Source: Bacteroidales bacterium (GTDB taxonomy: Bacteria; Bacteroidota; Bacteroidia; Bacteroidales; P3). From it: DNA of 42,004 nucleotides. The position numbers and the translations under genes are program-made. The stretch covers positions 1 to 42,004 of the forward strand of contig JAISIA010000031.1 of the NCBI GenBank assembly GCA_031262295.1. The letters run 5' to 3'. The notes under the pieces were generated by a model. The model did no database searches. It worked only from the letters and a program-made list of their open reading frames with translations, and was not told the DNA's origin. Shown one piece after another: positions 27,949 through 36,766 of the stretch (position 1 is the first letter of the stretch; each line of letters begins with the position of its first letter).

Positions 27949-29361
27949 ATGACAGAAAAAATTACAAAGTTAATTAATGATGTGCCTTGGATAAGATGGA
28001 CTGCTCTTATTCTAATTGCACTTATGATGTTCTTCGGATATATGTTTGTTGATGTAATGTCACCAATACAAAGTTTAATAGAAGGACAAAGAGGATGGAC
28101 TCCTTCCGTTTTCGGAACTTATGCCAGTGCTGAATACATATTAAATGTATGCGGCTTTCTTATATTAGCAGGAATCATCCTTGACAAATCTGGTATTAGA
28201 TTTACAGGAACATTATCTGCTTCATTGATGTTGATAGGAGCTTGTATTAAATTCGTTGGAATAAGTGAATGGTTCCAAACAACAGAATTTAACACTTGGT
28301 TAAACTCATGGTGGATAACAATGCCAGGGAGTGCAAAGATGGCATCCTTAGGTTTTATGATCTTTGGTTGCGGTTGCGAAATGGCAGGTATCACTGTGTC
28401 AAAAGCAATAGCAAAATGGTTTGAAGGAAAAGAAATGGCTTTGGCTATGGGATTAGAAATGGCTATAGCAAGAATAGGTGTTTTCTCTGTCTTTTCTATC
28501 TCTCCTTGGATTGCAAAAGAATTAGGTTCTGTCGTTGCTCCTGTTGCTTTCTGCACAGTATTATTATTAATAGGACTAATATTCTTTTTGGTTTTTTGTG
28601 TTATGGATAAAAAGTTGGACAAACAACTTGGAGAGAACCTTCACTTAGATCCAGAAGACCAATTCAAAGTTAGCGATGTTGGAAAAATACTTTCAAGTAG
28701 CACATTTTGGGTCGTTGCTCTTTTATGCGTCCTATACTATTCTGCAATATTCCCTTTCCAACGCTATGGTGCCAATATGCTACAATGTAATTTGGAAGGT
28801 ATAGACCCACAAGATGCTTCCAACATATTTAGATGGTTCCCTATTGGTGCTGCAATAATAACTCCATTCCTCGGTTCTTTCTTAGATAATAAAGGAAAGG
28901 GAGCAACAATGCTTATATTCGGAGCACTACTTCTAATAATTTGCCATTTAGTATTCGCTTTCGTGCTTCCTATAACTCATAGCCACCTTATAGCATACAC
29001 AACAATAGTTATTCTCGGTATTTCTTTTGCCCTTGTTCCCGCAGCTCTTTGGCCAAGTGTTCCAAAAATAATGGATGCACGCTATTTAGGAAGTGCATAC
29101 TCCCTTATATTCTGGGTTCAAAACATCGGATTATGCTTTGTTCCTATGCTAATAGGAAAAGTATTAGAATCATCAAATGCAACAAACCCTGCTGTCATTG
29201 CTGCAAGAGAAAGTGGAGCAACATTTATTCCTTATAACTATACAGTGCCTTTGATAATCTTTGCCAGCTTTGGTGTCATTGCATTTTTAATTGCTCTCTA
29301 CTTAAAGAAAATGGATAAGGATAAAAATCTTGGATTGGAATTACCTAATATCAAAAAATAG
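27949..29361 (+). CDS. Major facilitator superfamily transporter
   Basis: The 470-residue protein has twelve predicted membrane helices in two halves separated by a charged loop near 220-245 (DKKLDKQLGENLHLDPEDQ). The cytoplasmic loop between helices 2 and 3 (AGIILDKSGIRFTG) is the MFS motif A position. The late segment ALWPSVPKIMDARYLGSAYSLIFWVQNIGLCFVPMLIGKVL resembles the corresponding part of MFSD1-type transporters, which move dipeptides in animals. That makes a peptide or amino-acid substrate possible, but it is a by-eye similarity only. The gene is monocistronic, with a -7 box upstream and a strong terminator downstream. Confidence 0.85.
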   Translation: MTEKITKLINDVPWIRWTALILIALMMFFGYMFVDVMSPIQSLIEGQRGWTPSVFGTYASAEYILNVCGFLILAGIILDKSGIRFTGTLSASLMLIGACIKFVGISEWFQTTEFNTWLNSWWITMPGSAKMASLGFMIFGCGCEMAGITVSKAIAKWFEGKEMALAMGLEMAIARIGVFSVFSISPWIAKELGSVVAPVAFCTVLLLIGLIFFLVFCVMDKKLDKQLGENLHLDPEDQFKVSDVGKILSSSTFWVVALLCVLYYSAIFPFQRYGANMLQCNLEGIDPQDASNIFRWFPIGAAIITPFLGSFLDNKGKGATMLIFGALLLIICHLVFAFVLPITHSHLIAYTTIVILGISFALVPAALWPSVPKIMDARYLGSAYSLIFWVQNIGLCFVPMLIGKVLESSNATNPAVIAARESGATFIPYNYTVPLIIFASFGVIAFLIALYLKKMDKDKNLGLELPNIKK

Positions 29362-29396
29362 TAATTTTTTTTCATTAAATCATAAATTAAAAGTTG

Positions 29397-29433
29397 AAAG
29401 GGCGTTTTCTTTATAGGAAGACGCCCTTTTTTG
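29397..29433 (+). terminator. Terminator of the MFS transporter gene
   Basis: AAAGGGCGTTTTC (29397-29409) pairs with GAAGACGCCCTTT (29417-29429) through 13 pairs with one G-U, around a 7-base loop, followed by a T-run. It lies 35 bases after the stop. Confidence 0.9.
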
Positions 29434-29566
29434 TTTTCTATGCTTTTAAGTCATAAAAAAGGAATAATAAATCTCAAATACAAAGGAATAGAATAGAAGA
29501 GGCAAAAGAATCCAAATGTTAAAAAATGTTAAAATACTAAAAAATAAAAATAATCCATACAATATG

Positions 29567-29574
29567 TACGTTTG
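29567..29574 (+). promoter_or_regulatory. -7 promoter element before the T9SS cargo gene (TACGTTTG)
   Basis: TACGTTTG fits TAnnTTTG and lies 66 bases before the ATG at 29641. Two direct copies of AATGTTAAAA(A/T) lie just upstream (29516-29532). No -33 box at the proper distance was seen. Confidence 0.45.
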
Positions 29575-29640
29575 AAAAATCATATAACATAATCCTTCTT
29601 TAAGGATAACTGATAATGTCTAATTTTAAACTGCATTTAT

Positions 29641-31983
29641 ATGAAAACACAATTATTTTTTATCATCTCATTATTAATCTCTTTTTCATCATTTGCTCAA
29701 AAGGATTTTCAAAAAGACGAACAAATAAATATATGTAAAATAGAGAACTTAAAAATAGATAGCATATCTCATTCCTATATTGGCATATCTTGGCAAGAGA
29801 ATGAGTGGAACTTCACAATAAAATACACCAAAGGCTCGGATATTAACTGGGATAGTGCCATTTCCTTGCAAACATCCAATAATTCCATATTAATTGAAGA
29901 CCTTTTAGATAATGAAAACTACAAACTTTTCATCAAGGCTTATTGTTCAGAGGATGAATATGCTTTTTCCGACACAATAACCTTTACAACCCTTTGTAAT
30001 AACTATGCAAACACTCTCCCCTATTATGAAAACTTCGACCTCTTATCCACAGGAAACACTCCTAATTGCTGGTTTAAAATTTCTTCCTCGTCAAGACCTT
30101 CAATTGACGGAGGAGAACACCATAGCGGAACAAAGTCTCTTGCCTTTGTTGCTGAAAATCAAGAAAACTCTTATGCAATAATGCCTCTTATTGATGAGGA
30201 TATAACCCTATTAAAAATAAATTTCTTCGTCTTAGTTGAGAATTACTCCAAATCGGGAACACTAACACTTGGAATAATGTCAAATCCTTATGATACTTCA
30301 TCATTTATTCCAATAACTCAAATACAACTAAATAGCAATTGGTCTTGGAAACCAATAGAGGTTTCTTTTTCTGATGTAGGTGCAACAAATAAAAACTATC
30401 ATATAGCCTTCAAATATAATTCCAACTATACTTTATACTTTCTTTGGGTGGATGATATAGAGGTTTCCTACAACGAGAAGGCAACACTATTCACTTCTTT
30501 AATTGATAATAACTGGTTTAATGAGGCAAATTGGTCAAATTCCCTGCCCAACACAGAAAAAATTGCAATAATACCTTCAAACAAAAAGGTTATCATACCC
30601 AAAGATTCTGTGGCTAATGCCAAGAAAATCATAATTAAAGACAATTTTCTATATCCCAAAAGCGAGGTTTTGGCTTTGGGAGAGATAAATTCCTTAGAAA
30701 AAATAGATATTGAAGCATCATTTAAAGGATATAATGCTGATACCAACAATAATGGCTGGTATCTTTTTGGCGTTCCCATAAAGATTAATGATACTATACG
30801 GGAAGCTCTACCAAGTATATTTAACCCTAAAATTCAAAAAGACGACCTTTATTTGTGGAATGAACAAGATGATGTATGGGAAAACTTCCAAGTTTTGCAA
30901 AATAGAGAAGACTTTTTTGATAGTCAGCAAAGGGGTTATCTTTTAAGTTATCAGAACAATACAAAGATTCTTTTTAATGGAGACCTTCTTTCAGATAGCT
31001 CATACATTCTTTTAAATGATGCATCTATATCAAATCCTATAAATAAAAGGGGGTGGCATCTTTCCTATAACCCTTATCCATTTGCAATAAACATAAATCA
31101 GCTGACAAGAAACAATGTTTCCCTGCCTCAATTATTGGATAATGAGACTTCTAATTATAGAGCCTTACATATAGAAGATGCAATAATACCCCCTTTTTCA
31201 GGATTTATGGTTCAAGTGACAAACAATGAAAATAGTTTAGTTATAAATAAAAATCAATTAATTGACACCTTTAACTCCGATTCCTACTCTTTAAGAGGAG
31301 AAACCCAAGAAAGGGATAATCCATCAACAGAAGAAAACCAAATCATTTCATTGAATATCGCATCATCCATGGGAAAGGATAAGGCATATTTGATGTTTTT
31401 AGATGGAACATCTTTAAACTATGATGTGAAATTTGATAATAGGAAGTTAGAAGGGCTTTCCTTATCTCCTCAAATCAGCTTTTTAATAGATGGAGAGCCT
31501 TATTCTTTTAATGCAATACCACCTGTTGAAGATAGTATTCTTATTGATGTCTATATTGATATTAAAACTCCTGATAACTACACAATAAGCCTAAATAAAG
31601 GGTTTGAGGATTCTTTTTCTGAAATATCACTATACAATAAGATAACAAATCAAAAACAGATTAATTTCCTTGAAGATTCCATATATTCCTTCTTTTCTCC
31701 TATTTTTTCTGGTGATAAATTCCAGCTAAAAATTGTAAAAACCTCTCCTTTATTAGAAAATACAATTTCCTTACAAGAAAACTTTTTATTAAAGCAAGAT
31801 AAAGACCTTATAACAATTGAAACTAATGCACAAATAAAAAATATGGAACTATTTAATATTAAAGGACAAAAAGTAAATTCTTCAATAAAACACAACACAA
31901 TTAAAATCCCACAAAAAGGATGCTTCATTCTAAAAGTTCAAACAAAAAATAATAACTATAAAAGGAAGATAATCTATTTATAG
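29641..31983 (+). CDS. T9SS cargo protein with fibronectin-like and cleaved-adhesin-like domains
   Basis: The 780-residue product has a signal peptide (to FAQ at about residue 19). A fibronectin-III-like domain follows (IENLKIDSISHSYIGISWQENEWNFTIKY; about 30-120). Next is a jelly-roll domain with the NTLPYYENFD...NCWF start and WVDDIEV end (about 125-275) that characterises cleaved-adhesin domains of gingipain-type proteins. A beta-rich middle region follows. The C-terminal 80 residues form a type A T9SS sorting domain (MELFNIKGQKVN, then KGCFILKVQTKNNNYKRKIIYL), ending in the usual Lys-rich strand. The protein is therefore probably exported by the type IX system and attached to the surface. 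No peptidase motif was found, so it is more likely an adhesin. Confidence 0.8.
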   Translation: MKTQLFFIISLLISFSSFAQKDFQKDEQINICKIENLKIDSISHSYIGISWQENEWNFTIKYTKGSDINWDSAISLQTSNNSILIEDLLDNENYKLFIKAYCSEDEYAFSDTITFTTLCNNYANTLPYYENFDLLSTGNTPNCWFKISSSSRPSIDGGEHHSGTKSLAFVAENQENSYAIMPLIDEDITLLKINFFVLVENYSKSGTLTLGIMSNPYDTSSFIPITQIQLNSNWSWKPIEVSFSDVGATNKNYHIAFKYNSNYTLYFLWVDDIEVSYNEKATLFTSLIDNNWFNEANWSNSLPNTEKIAIIPSNKKVIIPKDSVANAKKIIIKDNFLYPKSEVLALGEINSLEKIDIEASFKGYNADTNNNGWYLFGVPIKINDTIREALPSIFNPKIQKDDLYLWNEQDDVWENFQVLQNREDFFDSQQRGYLLSYQNNTKILFNGDLLSDSSYILLNDASISNPINKRGWHLSYNPYPFAININQLTRNNVSLPQLLDNETSNYRALHIEDAIIPPFSGFMVQVTNNENSLVINKNQLIDTFNSDSYSLRGETQERDNPSTEENQIISLNIASSMGKDKAYLMFLDGTSLNYDVKFDNRKLEGLSLSPQISFLIDGEPYSFNAIPPVEDSILIDVYIDIKTPDNYTISLNKGFEDSFSEISLYNKITNQKQINFLEDSIYSFFSPIFSGDKFQLKIVKTSPLLENTISLQENFLLKQDKDLITIETNAQIKNMELFNIKGQKVNSSIKHNTIKIPQKGCFILKVQTKNNNYKRKIIYL

Positions 31984-32026
31984 ATTATTATTTCCTTTAT
32001 TCATTTGCTTTTTGCCTTTGTTTTCA

Positions 32027-32851
32027 TCAAACTAAAAGATCACGATTTTTTAATTCATTATTCTCATTTAATAAGAGATTGAAAAAGAAAAGTTCAAGAT
32101 ATTCATTCGTTGCAAATATACCCTTTTGTAAGTTATTGTAATTTGCCCTAACTAAGGCATTGCGAAAATACCAAGAGTGCTTTGCAAAGGCATCATTATT
32201 AACATTAAATCCAAGATTACGAAGATATTTTATTGTAAAAACCGCCGTAGTGCGTGTATTTCCTTCACCAAATGGATGTATTTGCCATATATCGGATACA
32301 AATTTAGCAATATGTTTAATTGAATCTAACAACGTTATTTTCTTATAGTTGAATAGTGTCTCTTGATTAAAATCATAATCCAACGTTGAAAGAATATTTT
32401 TTGCCCCTGCATAGAGAACACTTTCTCCTTTTAGCACCCATTCTTTTTTACTAATATTATAATCCCTTATTTTGCCTGCATGATCAAATACACCTTCAAA
32501 TAATTGTTTATGAATATTTATGTATTCCACAGGGGAAAAACTAAAAGTATTTTCTGACAATATTTCCGCAATACGAGTAGATACTTTGTCTGCCTCTTCT
32601 TGGCGATTTTCTGTATCTTTATGAAGAGTTTTTGATGTATAATAGCCATCAATCAATTTCTTTGCCTCTTCAATAGTAATATCACCTTCTATATGTTTGC
32701 GGGCAGTTTCAATTAAATATTCTGAAGGCTTTAATCCATCAACAGCTTGTAGCCCTATTGCCGTCTGCCATAAATATCCTTTTTCCTTATTAGGAGTTTC
32801 CTCTTGACGAATATATTTTTCAAAATCATCTATATGTATATCATTATCCAT
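32027..32851 (-). CDS. Fic family protein with N-terminal inhibitory-like helix region
   Basis: Fic proteins transfer AMP or other nucleotides to hydroxyl groups of target proteins. The 274-residue protein has the active-site motif H192-P-F-G-E-G-N-T-R200. It retains the catalytic His and the acidic residue, but Thr replaces the second Gly of the canonical HxFx(D/E)GNGR, a variant I have seen in Bacteroides Fic proteins. The N-terminal 70 residues (AIGLQAVDGLKPSEY, ARKHIEGDITIEEAKKLIDGYY) resemble the VbhA-type antitoxin module that blocks ATP binding, although the inhibitory Glu position holds Asp (VDG). It may therefore be a self-contained toxin-antitoxin or a housekeeping AMPylator. It opens the accessory island. 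Confidence 0.82.
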   Translation of the reverse strand: MDNDIHIDDFEKYIRQEETPNKEKGYLWQTAIGLQAVDGLKPSEYLIETARKHIEGDITIEEAKKLIDGYYTSKTLHKDTENRQEEADKVSTRIAEILSENTFSFSPVEYINIHKQLFEGVFDHAGKIRDYNISKKEWVLKGESVLYAGAKNILSTLDYDFNQETLFNYKKITLLDSIKHIAKFVSDIWQIHPFGEGNTRTTAVFTIKYLRNLGFNVNNDAFAKHSWYFRNALVRANYNNLQKGIFATNEYLELFFFNLLLNENNELKNRDLLV

Positions 32852-32898
32852 AAACTATTATCTTTTATTCAATATCTTTCAACCAATATAATATTTGG

Positions 32899-32906
32899 CA
32901 AATATA
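32899..32906 (-). promoter_or_regulatory. Possible -7 element of the Fic gene (TATATTTG)
   Basis: On the minus strand TATATTTG fits TAnnTTTG and lies 47 bases before the Fic start. No matching -33 box was found. Confidence 0.4.
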
Positions 32907-33339
32907 GCAATTATTATCCAAAAGAAATTAGATAACAAATTTACATTATTTACTTTAATTAATTTACTTTATAAATAATTTCTATTAAAAAGCCAATCAA
33001 TACAAAGTGTCATCAAAATAATACCATTTTTAATGCTTCGTTTTAAGACATTATATACCAATTAATTCCAAATAAAAAATCCCTCAATTATTAAATTTCA
33101 AAGATTTTTTAACAATATTTCCCCCCTTTTTAGCCAAATTTTAACATTTCATCCTCATAAAAAACACAAAATTTGACGAATTTTTAACATTTCACTCAAT
33201 TTTTCAATTTTACAACTCCAAAATTTGTTAAAATTTTGCCAAATTATTAATCAATTAATCCTCAATATAATCCAAGCAAATTTTAATTCATTTTTCCAGA
33301 TTTTTAATTAAAAATACAAAAACCTTATTTTCCCAAAAT
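32907..33339. other. Gene-free AT-rich spacer between Fic gene and repeat array 3
   Basis: No usable open frame is present. The stretch is very AT-rich and contains two same-orientation copies of TTTTAACATTTC (near 33139 and 33182), a C6 run at 33121, and AAATTTGTTAAAATTTTGCC near 33220. These short words recur elsewhere in intergenic DNA of the window. Nothing else could be identified. Confidence 0.6.
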
Positions 33340-33423
33340 AAAACGCTGTTTTAGTTTGCTAAAACGAAGAAATAATTTTCTAAAACCTCGTTTTATTTTC
33401 CTAAAACGAAGATTTAGTCAGAG
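33340..33423 (+). repeat. 21-bp-period tandem repeat array 3 (four units)
   Basis: Units start at 33340, 33361, 33382 and 33403, and every one begins AAAAC (AAAACGCTG, AAAACGAAG, AAAACCTCG, AAAACGAAG). The first two units match those of array 2 at nearly every position, and the left flank CCTTATTTTCCC...AAAATAAAACGCTG is shared with array 2. Stops occur in all frames, so it is not coding. Confidence 0.85.
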
Positions 33424-33584
33424 ATAATAAACTAATAATGAAGTGATTATCTTGCAATAAAAAATAAATATAAGTTATGGGAAAATTTCTATGTCTTTTG
33501 CCTTAAAAGCTCTTTGATTTCGGCAAAGGTACAAAAAAGATTTGATATATGCAAATGGCATTTTCCAATTTGGGAGGTTTGGAC

Positions 33585-33623
33585 TTTTAACATTTGAAGG
33601 GAAAAATGTTAAAAATTTTTTTT
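33585..33623 (+). terminator. Hairpin followed by T-run, terminator-like
   Basis: TTTTAACATTT (33585-33595) pairs perfectly with AAATGTTAAAA (33604-33614), followed by eight T. It has the shape of an intrinsic terminator but no gene precedes it on the plus strand, so it may insulate the downstream module or be a remnant. Confidence 0.4.
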
Positions 33624-33756
33624 AATGCAAAAATTAATAATTATAAAATTGATTTTTCTGAAACTAAGAAATAGTTTAAGTAAAATAAAATAACATCAAA
33701 ACATAATTACACATTAATAAATGCATAATAAAATATATTATTTTGTTAAAAAATTT

Positions 33757-33764
33757 TAACTTTG
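33757..33764 (+). promoter_or_regulatory. -7 promoter element before the His-rich short ORF (TAACTTTG)
   Basis: TAACTTTG matches TAnnTTTG exactly, 33 bases upstream of the ATG at 33798. It is the nearest good promoter to the restriction-modification gene. A TTTG at 33742-33745 is too close to be a normal -33 box. Confidence 0.5.
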
Positions 33765-33797
33765 CAGAGTAAAAATTTAAACTTTTATTAATAAGTT

Positions 33798-33902
33798 ATG
33801 CCTCTTTTAAAACATAAAAACCATAACAAAAAACGACATTACAATCATAAACACCTCAATATTAGCATTGTAGGGGGGGGGTACGCTTCAAGATTTAATT
33901 AA
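33798..33902 (+). CDS. His-rich 34-residue ORF containing a G9 tract (leader peptide or phase-variable start)
   Basis: The ORF encodes 34 residues, including KHKNHNKKRHYNHKHL (five His in 16 residues), then ISIVGGGYASRFN and a stop. The three Gly codons and the last base of the preceding context form a run of nine G at 33873-33881. With nine G the frame stops at 33900. With eight (or eleven) G it would read on to 33993, giving about 63 residues with a plausible composition (LQDLINNQLDFYKKYNDNSFL). A -7 box lies 33 bases upstream and a 19-bp perfect hairpin downstream. It could be an attenuator leader peptide sensing histidine, or a contingency-type ORF switched by G-tract slippage. Whether it is translated is unknown. 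Confidence 0.35.
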   Translation: MPLLKHKNHNKKRHYNHKHLNISIVGGGYASRFN

Positions 33903-33930
33903 CAATCAATTAGATTTTTATAAAAAGTAT

Positions 33931-33974
33931 AACGACAATAGCTTCTTGCTTTTCGGCAAGAAGCTATTGTCGTT
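33931..33974 (+). repeat. 19-bp perfect inverted repeat upstream of the R-M gene
   Basis: AACGACAATAGCTTCTTGC (33931-33949) and its exact complement (33956-33974) flank a 6-base loop TTTTCG. It is the strongest hairpin in the window. It lies 62 bases before the ATG at 34037 and just after the G9 ORF. It is not followed by a convincing T-run (TTATGCAATG), so it may be an attenuator hairpin, a regulator or recombinase site, or a terminator of non-standard type. Confidence 0.8.
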
Positions 33975-34036
33975 TATGCAATGTGATAAGTAATTTTAAA
34001 AGTATATTGTAGAATATAATAAAAAATAGGTTAAAT

Positions 34037-36766
34037 ATGACTTCTTGTATTAAATTAATGGATTTTATAAAGAAAAGTTGTGAAGAGAGAATAATCAATA
34101 ATAGAATAGAAATAAACAATAATGTTATTGAATTTTTACCACAAGAGAATAAATTTAAAATCAACTCTCAATTATTAGGTAATGACCATAATAGAATTTT
34201 TGATTTAAGTAAATTAGAAAATCATTCAGTAGTTATGTTATTGTTAGAGTTGTTTAGTAAAGGTTATTCCTCTAACAATATCTATTTAGAAAAAGGATGA
34301 GCATCAGGCAGACAACAAGTTTATTTAGATGTAATGATTAAAAATCCAAACAATAATGATATTATAATGTTTGAAGTTAAAACAAAGGATGAATTTTATA
34401 AAAATTATTCTATCTCTGAAAAGAAAACAAAAATAAATCAACTTATATCTTATGCAATGTATGAACAGAATACAAAAATTGCTTCGTTTTTTACTTATGA
34501 TTTTGACAACAACACACCTTTATTTAACAACATATTTTGTGATGAGATAAGAGTAAATGCTACAAATTCAGATGATTTTTATGATAGATGGAACAAAGTT
34601 TTTTTACATAATAATTTTATACAAGAAAATCCAGTTTTTAACATATTTCGTCCAATCAAAAAGAAAGACAATTTAAAACCAATACAACAAGGAGAAGAAA
34701 AGATTTTATTTAAACAATTTCTTACAGTACTGAGGTTAAACTCTATTAGTGATAAACCATATGCTTTTATGAAAATGATAAACTTATTTTTATGTAAAAT
34801 AGCAGATGAAATAACAGAAGATACAGAATATCAAATTGTAGATACCACTAACAACACTCATGATGTAAAAGGTTTAAAATTTCAATTTGTGGATGGTTTA
34901 GATACACCAGAATCATTTATGAAAAGATTAAATGAATTGTATAAGATAGGGATGCTTAAATACTTAAATAAGGACATAATAGAATATACAGATAGCGATT
35001 TAACAAAAATATTAAATGACAGTAAAACAAATCAAATAATGAATGTTTTTGATGATTTAAGATTAAAAAGAGAACATAATTTCGCTTTTATTGAAGTTTA
35101 TGATAATAACACATTTTTAGAGAATTTTTTCGTAGTAAAAGATATTGTAAGATTGTTAGAGAATTACCAATTCAAATATAAAACAAGATATCAATTTTTA
35201 GGTGATTTTTTTGAAAATTTATTAAACACATCATTAAAACAAGAAGCAGGACAATTTTTTACACCAATTCCAATAGTTGATTATATGGTAAAATCATTAT
35301 CAATAGAAAACTTTATAGATTATAAAATAAAGCAAAATGAGGAAGATTTTTTGCCAAATATAATAGATTATGCTTGTGGTGCAGGTCATTTTCTTATAAG
35401 TGTAATGTGTGAAATACAAGATATTTTGAAAAATAAAAACATAAGTAATTTTAAAACCACTAAACAAAAAGAAAATTATAAACAATTTACAGAATCAGAA
35501 TTTTCTTGGGTAGCAGATGATAAGATAATGGGAATAGAAAAAGATTATAGATTATCAAAAACAACAAAAATTGCTTCATTTTTAAATGGTGATGGTAAAG
35601 CTACAATAATAAGTGGTGATGGTATAAATAAGTTTTCGGCAAAAGAATATCAAAATACAATTTTATTTTCTAATTCTAATAAGATTGAGAAGTTTGATTA
35701 TGTTATATCTAATCCGCCTTATTCAGTAGATGGTTTTATGCAAGCATTTAGAAAAAACGAAATAGATAAAAATTCAAATGATTTTTCTTTATTAACAACA
35801 GAATTAAATGATAAAGATTCTACTATTGAAATATATTTTGTTGAAAGAGCATGGCAATTATTAAAAGAAAAAGGTTATGCTGTTTTAGTATTACCTCAAT
35901 CTATTCTTTCACAAGATAAATATGTTAAATTAAGAGAGTTTATTTTTAAGCATTTTATTATAAAATCTATGCTTTTAACAGCCGATATTACTTTTTCAGG
36001 AACAACCACATCTCCTGTGATTTTATTTTTACAAAAGCAAAAAGTCAATAACTTAGATTATGATGTTTTAATAAATATGTCTCCCAAATATTTAACTCCA
36101 ACAGCAAGTAAATTAAAAAGAATAGAAGAAAATTTTTTAGGTTATTCTTTTTCAGAGAGTAGAGGTAAGAATTGTGGTACGACTATAAAAAATAATTCTA
36201 TTATAATAAATATTATAACACCGAATACTAAACAATTTTTAGAAAACAATACGATATCAACACCAACAGAATATTCTAAAATTGTGAAACTAAAAGATAT
36301 TATACTAAATAAAACAAATGATTATGCAGGAAACATTTATCCTAAATACGAAATACAAAACAATAAAAAAGCATTAAATCAATATTGTAAAATAAATGAA
36401 TACACAGAAGAATATTTTACACAAAAAAATATTACATTACCTACCACATACATTGAAATAGGTGAAATGGAAACACAAATACCAAATAAACATAAGAAGA
36501 CAAAAAGATTTTGTTTAAAAGGTGATATTCTTATATCTTCATTAACCCCAACATCAAAAAAGATAGTTATTGCAAAAGATAATTTTATGTTATCAACTGC
36601 TATATTTGTATTATCTGATTTTGAAAGTGATATTGTAAGAGATGAAGTATTAAACAAATTAAAATTGCCAGAAAATTTAAAACAAATGAACTCTATGTTA
36701 GATGGATTTAAAATCACTTATGCTAAAATTAGTGATAAGAACTTATTTAATAATGTTATGATTTAA
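34037..36766 (+). pseudogene. Fused restriction-methylation-specificity protein (type IIG-like) interrupted by an in-frame TGA
   Basis: One frame runs from the ATG at 34037 to the TAA ending at 36766, broken only by a TGA at 34298-34300. It would encode about 909 residues. The N-terminal domain carries a PD-(D/E)XK-type core: VYLD98 just after the stop, then FE113-V-K115. The adenine methyltransferase follows, with AGQFFTP near 405, motif I DYACGAGHF near 443 and NPPY near 557. The C-terminus has one HsdS-like target-recognition domain (KGDILISSLTPTSKK; ends KISDKNLFNNVMI). The stop falls at LEKG-stop-ASGRQQ, where homologous HsdR_N-like domains often have Trp, so TGG to TGA is likely. Reinitiation at ATG 34334 would give 810 residues lacking D98, so methylation could survive while cleavage is lost. 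Confidence 0.75.

Noticed and set aside
33964..34164. Reverse-strand 66-residue open frame over the R-M gene start
   Set aside because: It overlaps the hairpin and the antisense of a clear coding region, and its hydrophobic composition follows from the AT-rich complement.
34298..34300. TGA read as tryptophan or glycine by an altered genetic code
   Set aside because: TGA ends other well-defined genes here (for example the barrel gene at 1046-1048) and Trp is encoded by TGG throughout; a local mutation is simpler.
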